Shown in pieces: positions 7,748 to 9,720 of a stretch of DNA of 9,720 bases. The DNA is taken from contig JASLGJ010000099.1 in the NCBI GenBank assembly GCA_030150085.1, positions 1-9,720 on the forward strand. The letters are read 5' to 3'. Origin of the DNA: Candidatus Elarobacter sp. GTDB lineage: Bacteria > Vulcanimicrobiota > Vulcanimicrobiia > Vulcanimicrobiales > Vulcanimicrobiaceae. The position numbers and the translations under genes were made by a program. The notes below the pieces were generated by a model, which was given only the letters and a program-made list of their open reading frames with translations, searched no databases and was not told the origin of the DNA. The first letter of the stretch is position 1. Each line of letters opens with the position of its first letter.

Positions 7748-7752
7748 TCATA
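7747..7752 (-). promoter_or_regulatory. -10 box (TATGAT) of the zinc-ribbon gene
   Basis: On the minus strand these bases read TATGAT, one base from the TATAAT consensus and the best -10 hexamer seen in the window. A hexamer about 17 bases upstream, CTGGCG, matches TTGACA at only three positions. Transcription would start near 7740, about 33 bases before the ATG at 7707. Confidence 0.5.
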
Positions 7753-7754
7753 TC

Positions 7755-7772
7755 GGCGGCTTTACGGCCGCC
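7755..7772. other. Short GC hairpin in the divergent gap
   Basis: GGCGGC and GCCGCC flank a six-base TTTACG loop. It sits between the -10 and -35 positions of the minus-strand promoter and upstream of the c-di-GMP gene. It may be a second protein-binding site or simply a chance repeat in GC-rich DNA. Confidence 0.25.
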
Positions 7773-7813
7773 AGCGAGGGACCGCCGGGTTCATCGCCGA
7801 TACATAACACGCA

Positions 7814-9720
7814 ATGGCGGGCGAGCATCGGTTCGAGCGCGTCCTCGAGATCACGCGGGACATCCTCAGGCTGCGGGATCTGGACCTCGCTTTGGAGTCG
7901 ATCGCCCGCGGCGTGCGCGACCTGTTCGGGTTCCAGTACGTCACGATCGTCCTGGCCGACGACGACCAGAGCGGGGAGATGACCCGCCGCGTCCTGCTGG
8001 GCTACCCGGACGACGTCACCGTCAGCCGCAAGAACGAGCGGGTGCGCCAGGACGACATCATCGCCGTGCTCGCCCCCCACTACGAGGTCTTCGAGAACGC
8101 CTTCTACGTCCCGGCGGAGCGCGAGTTCCACTGGGAGCGGGCGATCTTCAGCAGCGAGGCCGACCGCGACTCGCCCCGCGCCGCCCCCGACTCCTGGCAC
8201 GAGCGCGACTCGCTCTGCCTGGTGCTGCGCGACTCCGAGGGCGAGATGATCGGCTACCTCAGCCCCGACGGGCCGGCCGACGGGCGCATCCCGACCCGCG
8301 AGACCCTGCGCGCGCTGCAGCTCTTCGTCAACCTGATGGGGCTGGCGCTGGCCAACGCCCAGGCCCACCGGGCCGAGGTCGAGCGGAGCCGGCTGCTGGA
8401 GGCCAACCAGGCGCGGCTGCGCCACGAGGCGACCCACGACGCGCTGACCGGGCTGCCCAACCGGACCTTCTTCCAGGAGCGGCTGGCGGCCACGCTCGCG
8501 CACGCCCGGGCCCGCCCCGACCGGACCTACGCGGTGCTCTTCGTCGACCTCGACGAGTTCAAGTCGATCAACGACTCGCTGGGCCACATGGCGGGCGACT
8601 CGCTCCTGATCGCGGTCGCCGACCGGATGCGCGCCACCACCGCACCGGAGGACTTCATCGCCCGCATCGGGGGCGACGAGTTCGCCCTGCTGCTGGCCCA
8701 CCGCCACGACCTGGGCCAGGTCGAGGACGCGGTCGAGGCGATCCAGGACGCGCTGGTCGCGCCGATGCTGATCGAGAGCCGGGCGGTCTACAACACGGCC
8801 TCGATCGGGATCGCGATCATCGACCCGCACGACGAGCGGATCGAGGAGGTGCTGCGCAACGCCGACACCGCCATGTACCACGCCAAGTCGCTGGGGCGCG
8901 GGCGGCACGCCTTCTTCGACCACCACATGCACTTCGAGGCGACCCGCCGGCTGGCGCTGACCAGCGACCTGCGCGCGGCGATCGAGGGCGAGCAGTTCAG
9001 CGTCGACTACCAGCCGATCGTGGCGCTGGCCGACGGGCGCGTGCAGGGCTTCGAGGCGCTGGTGCGCTGGCGCAACCCGGTCACCGGCGAGGTGCTGCCG
9101 GGCGAGTTCATCCCGCTGGCCGAAGAGGTCGGGCTGGTGGTGCCGATCGGGCGCTACGTGTTCGTCGAGGCCTGCCGGCGGCTGGCCGAGTGGCGCCGCC
9201 GCGCCCCGCAGCTCAACTTGCGCATGCACGTCAACCTGTCGGTGCAGGAAGTGCTCGAGCCCGACCTGGACGCCTTCGTGGCGCGCAACCTGCGCCGCTT
9301 CGGGCTGTCGTCGGACGACATCGTGCTGGAGATCACCGAGAGCGCGGTGATCCGCTCCAACACGCTCTCGCTGGGCTCGCTGGCGCGCTTGCGCGCGACC
9401 GGCGTGCACCTGTGCATCGACGACTTCGGGACCGGCTACTCGTCGCTGCGCTACCTGCACCAGCTCCCGTTCGACGCGCTCAAGATCGACCGCTCGTTCG
9501 TCGAGAGCGCGGACGGCAGCCTGGGCAGCCCGCCCATCGTGCGGATGCTGATCCAGCTCGCCCGCTCCTACGACATCGACGTGGTGGCCGAAGGAGTCGA
9601 GACGGCGCGCCAGGCCGAGGAGCTGATGGCGCTGGACTGCCAGTACGCGCAGGGCTTCCACTTCCACCGCCCGATGTGCGCCGACGCCATCGTGGCGCTG
9701 CTCGGCGCGTCGGTGGCCGC
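7814..9720 (+). CDS. GAF-GGDEF-EAL cyclic-di-GMP synthase/phosphodiesterase, 3' end missing
   Basis: The frame is open from the ATG at 7814 to the window edge (635 complete codons). Residues about 1-190 form a GAF-like sensor, ending in a strand with MIGYLSPDGPADG and a helix (LFVNLMGLALANAQ) that continues as a connecting coil. The diguanylate cyclase domain starts at THDALTGLPNR and has an intact active site, GGDEF (286-290). The inhibitory I-site RXXD is not kept: the expected position reads APED. The EAL phosphodiesterase domain keeps E414-A-L in FEALVRW, the asparagine of NLSV, the glutamate of EITES, D536 and D537 in DDFGTGYS, the lysine of LKIDRSF, AEGVE (592-596) and QGFHF (613-617). 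Both halves therefore look active, and the GAF domain may set the balance. No membrane segment is seen, so it is cytoplasmic. No Shine-Dalgarno precedes the ATG; a weak -10-like CATAAC ends five bases before it. Only the extreme C-terminus should be missing. Confidence 0.93.
   Translation, partial: MAGEHRFERVLEITRDILRLRDLDLALESIARGVRDLFGFQYVTIVLADDDQSGEMTRRVLLGYPDDVTVSRKNERVRQDDIIAVLAPHYEVFENAFYVPAEREFHWERAIFSSEADRDSPRAAPDSWHERDSLCLVLRDSEGEMIGYLSPDGPADGRIPTRETLRALQLFVNLMGLALANAQAHRAEVERSRLLEANQARLRHEATHDALTGLPNRTFFQERLAATLAHARARPDRTYAVLFVDLDEFKSINDSLGHMAGDSLLIAVADRMRATTAPEDFIARIGGDEFALLLAHRHDLGQVEDAVEAIQDALVAPMLIESRAVYNTASIGIAIIDPHDERIEEVLRNADTAMYHAKSLGRGRHAFFDHHMHFEATRRLALTSDLRAAIEGEQFSVDYQPIVALADGRVQGFEALVRWRNPVTGEVLPGEFIPLAEEVGLVVPIGRYVFVEACRRLAEWRRRAPQLNLRMHVNLSVQEVLEPDLDAFVARNLRRFGLSSDDIVLEITESAVIRSNTLSLGSLARLRATGVHLCIDDFGTGYSSLRYLHQLPFDALKIDRSFVESADGSLGSPPIVRMLIQLARSYDIDVVAEGVETARQAEELMALDCQYAQGFHFHRPMCADAIVALLGASVA

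Noticed and set aside
7748..9667. A ~640-codon minus-strand open frame opposite the c-di-GMP gene
   Set aside because: It has no recognisable motif and a shadow-like composition, whereas the plus-strand frame shows full GAF, GGDEF and EAL motifs.

Overview
This window is a compact, very GC-rich stretch of bacterial chromosome with eight protein-coding genes, two of them cut by the window edges. No RNA gene, insertion sequence, phage gene or CRISPR array is visible, and no gap between genes exceeds about 100 bases. The host cannot be fixed from the sequence. The repair enzymes resemble actinobacterial types, while a two-membrane-segment Cache chemoreceptor and a GGDEF-EAL protein suggest a motile, free-living bacterium. 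A high-GC soil lineage such as Actinomycetota, Chloroflexota or Eremiobacterota is an inference of low confidence.

Left to right: (1) the 3' part of a PQQ-type beta-propeller protein, plus strand; (2) a stand-alone LigD-POL-like primase-polymerase (Prim-PolC type), plus strand; (3) a methyl-accepting chemotaxis protein on the minus strand, whose 3' end overlaps the polymerase gene by 89 bases; (4) an ATP-dependent DNA ligase of the LigC type, plus strand; (5) a 5'-3' exonuclease/flap endonuclease on the minus strand, ending 6 bases from the ligase stop; (6) a GlaH/CsiD-family glutarate 2-hydroxylase, plus strand; (7) a 50-residue zinc-ribbon protein, minus strand; (8) a GAF-GGDEF-EAL cyclic-di-GMP protein, plus strand, running off the right edge.

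The most coherent theme is DNA repair. Genes 2, 4 and 5 supply a gap-filling polymerase, a ligase and a flap-removing nuclease, a minimal excision-repair set. In mycobacteria Prim-PolC and LigC are encoded side by side and act in base excision repair. Here the pair is separated by a chemoreceptor gene on the opposite strand, with the flap nuclease on the far side of the ligase. The other genes (glutarate oxidation, c-di-GMP, zinc ribbon) have no evident functional link to the repair set.

Regulatory signals are sparse. Only the ligase has a clear Shine-Dalgarno sequence. Several other genes have a -10-like hexamer almost touching the start codon, which suggests leaderless transcripts. A near-perfect 16-base palindrome lies just downstream of a good -10 box for the zinc-ribbon gene and looks like an operator. 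A strong hairpin sits where the glutarate hydroxylase and zinc-ribbon genes converge.
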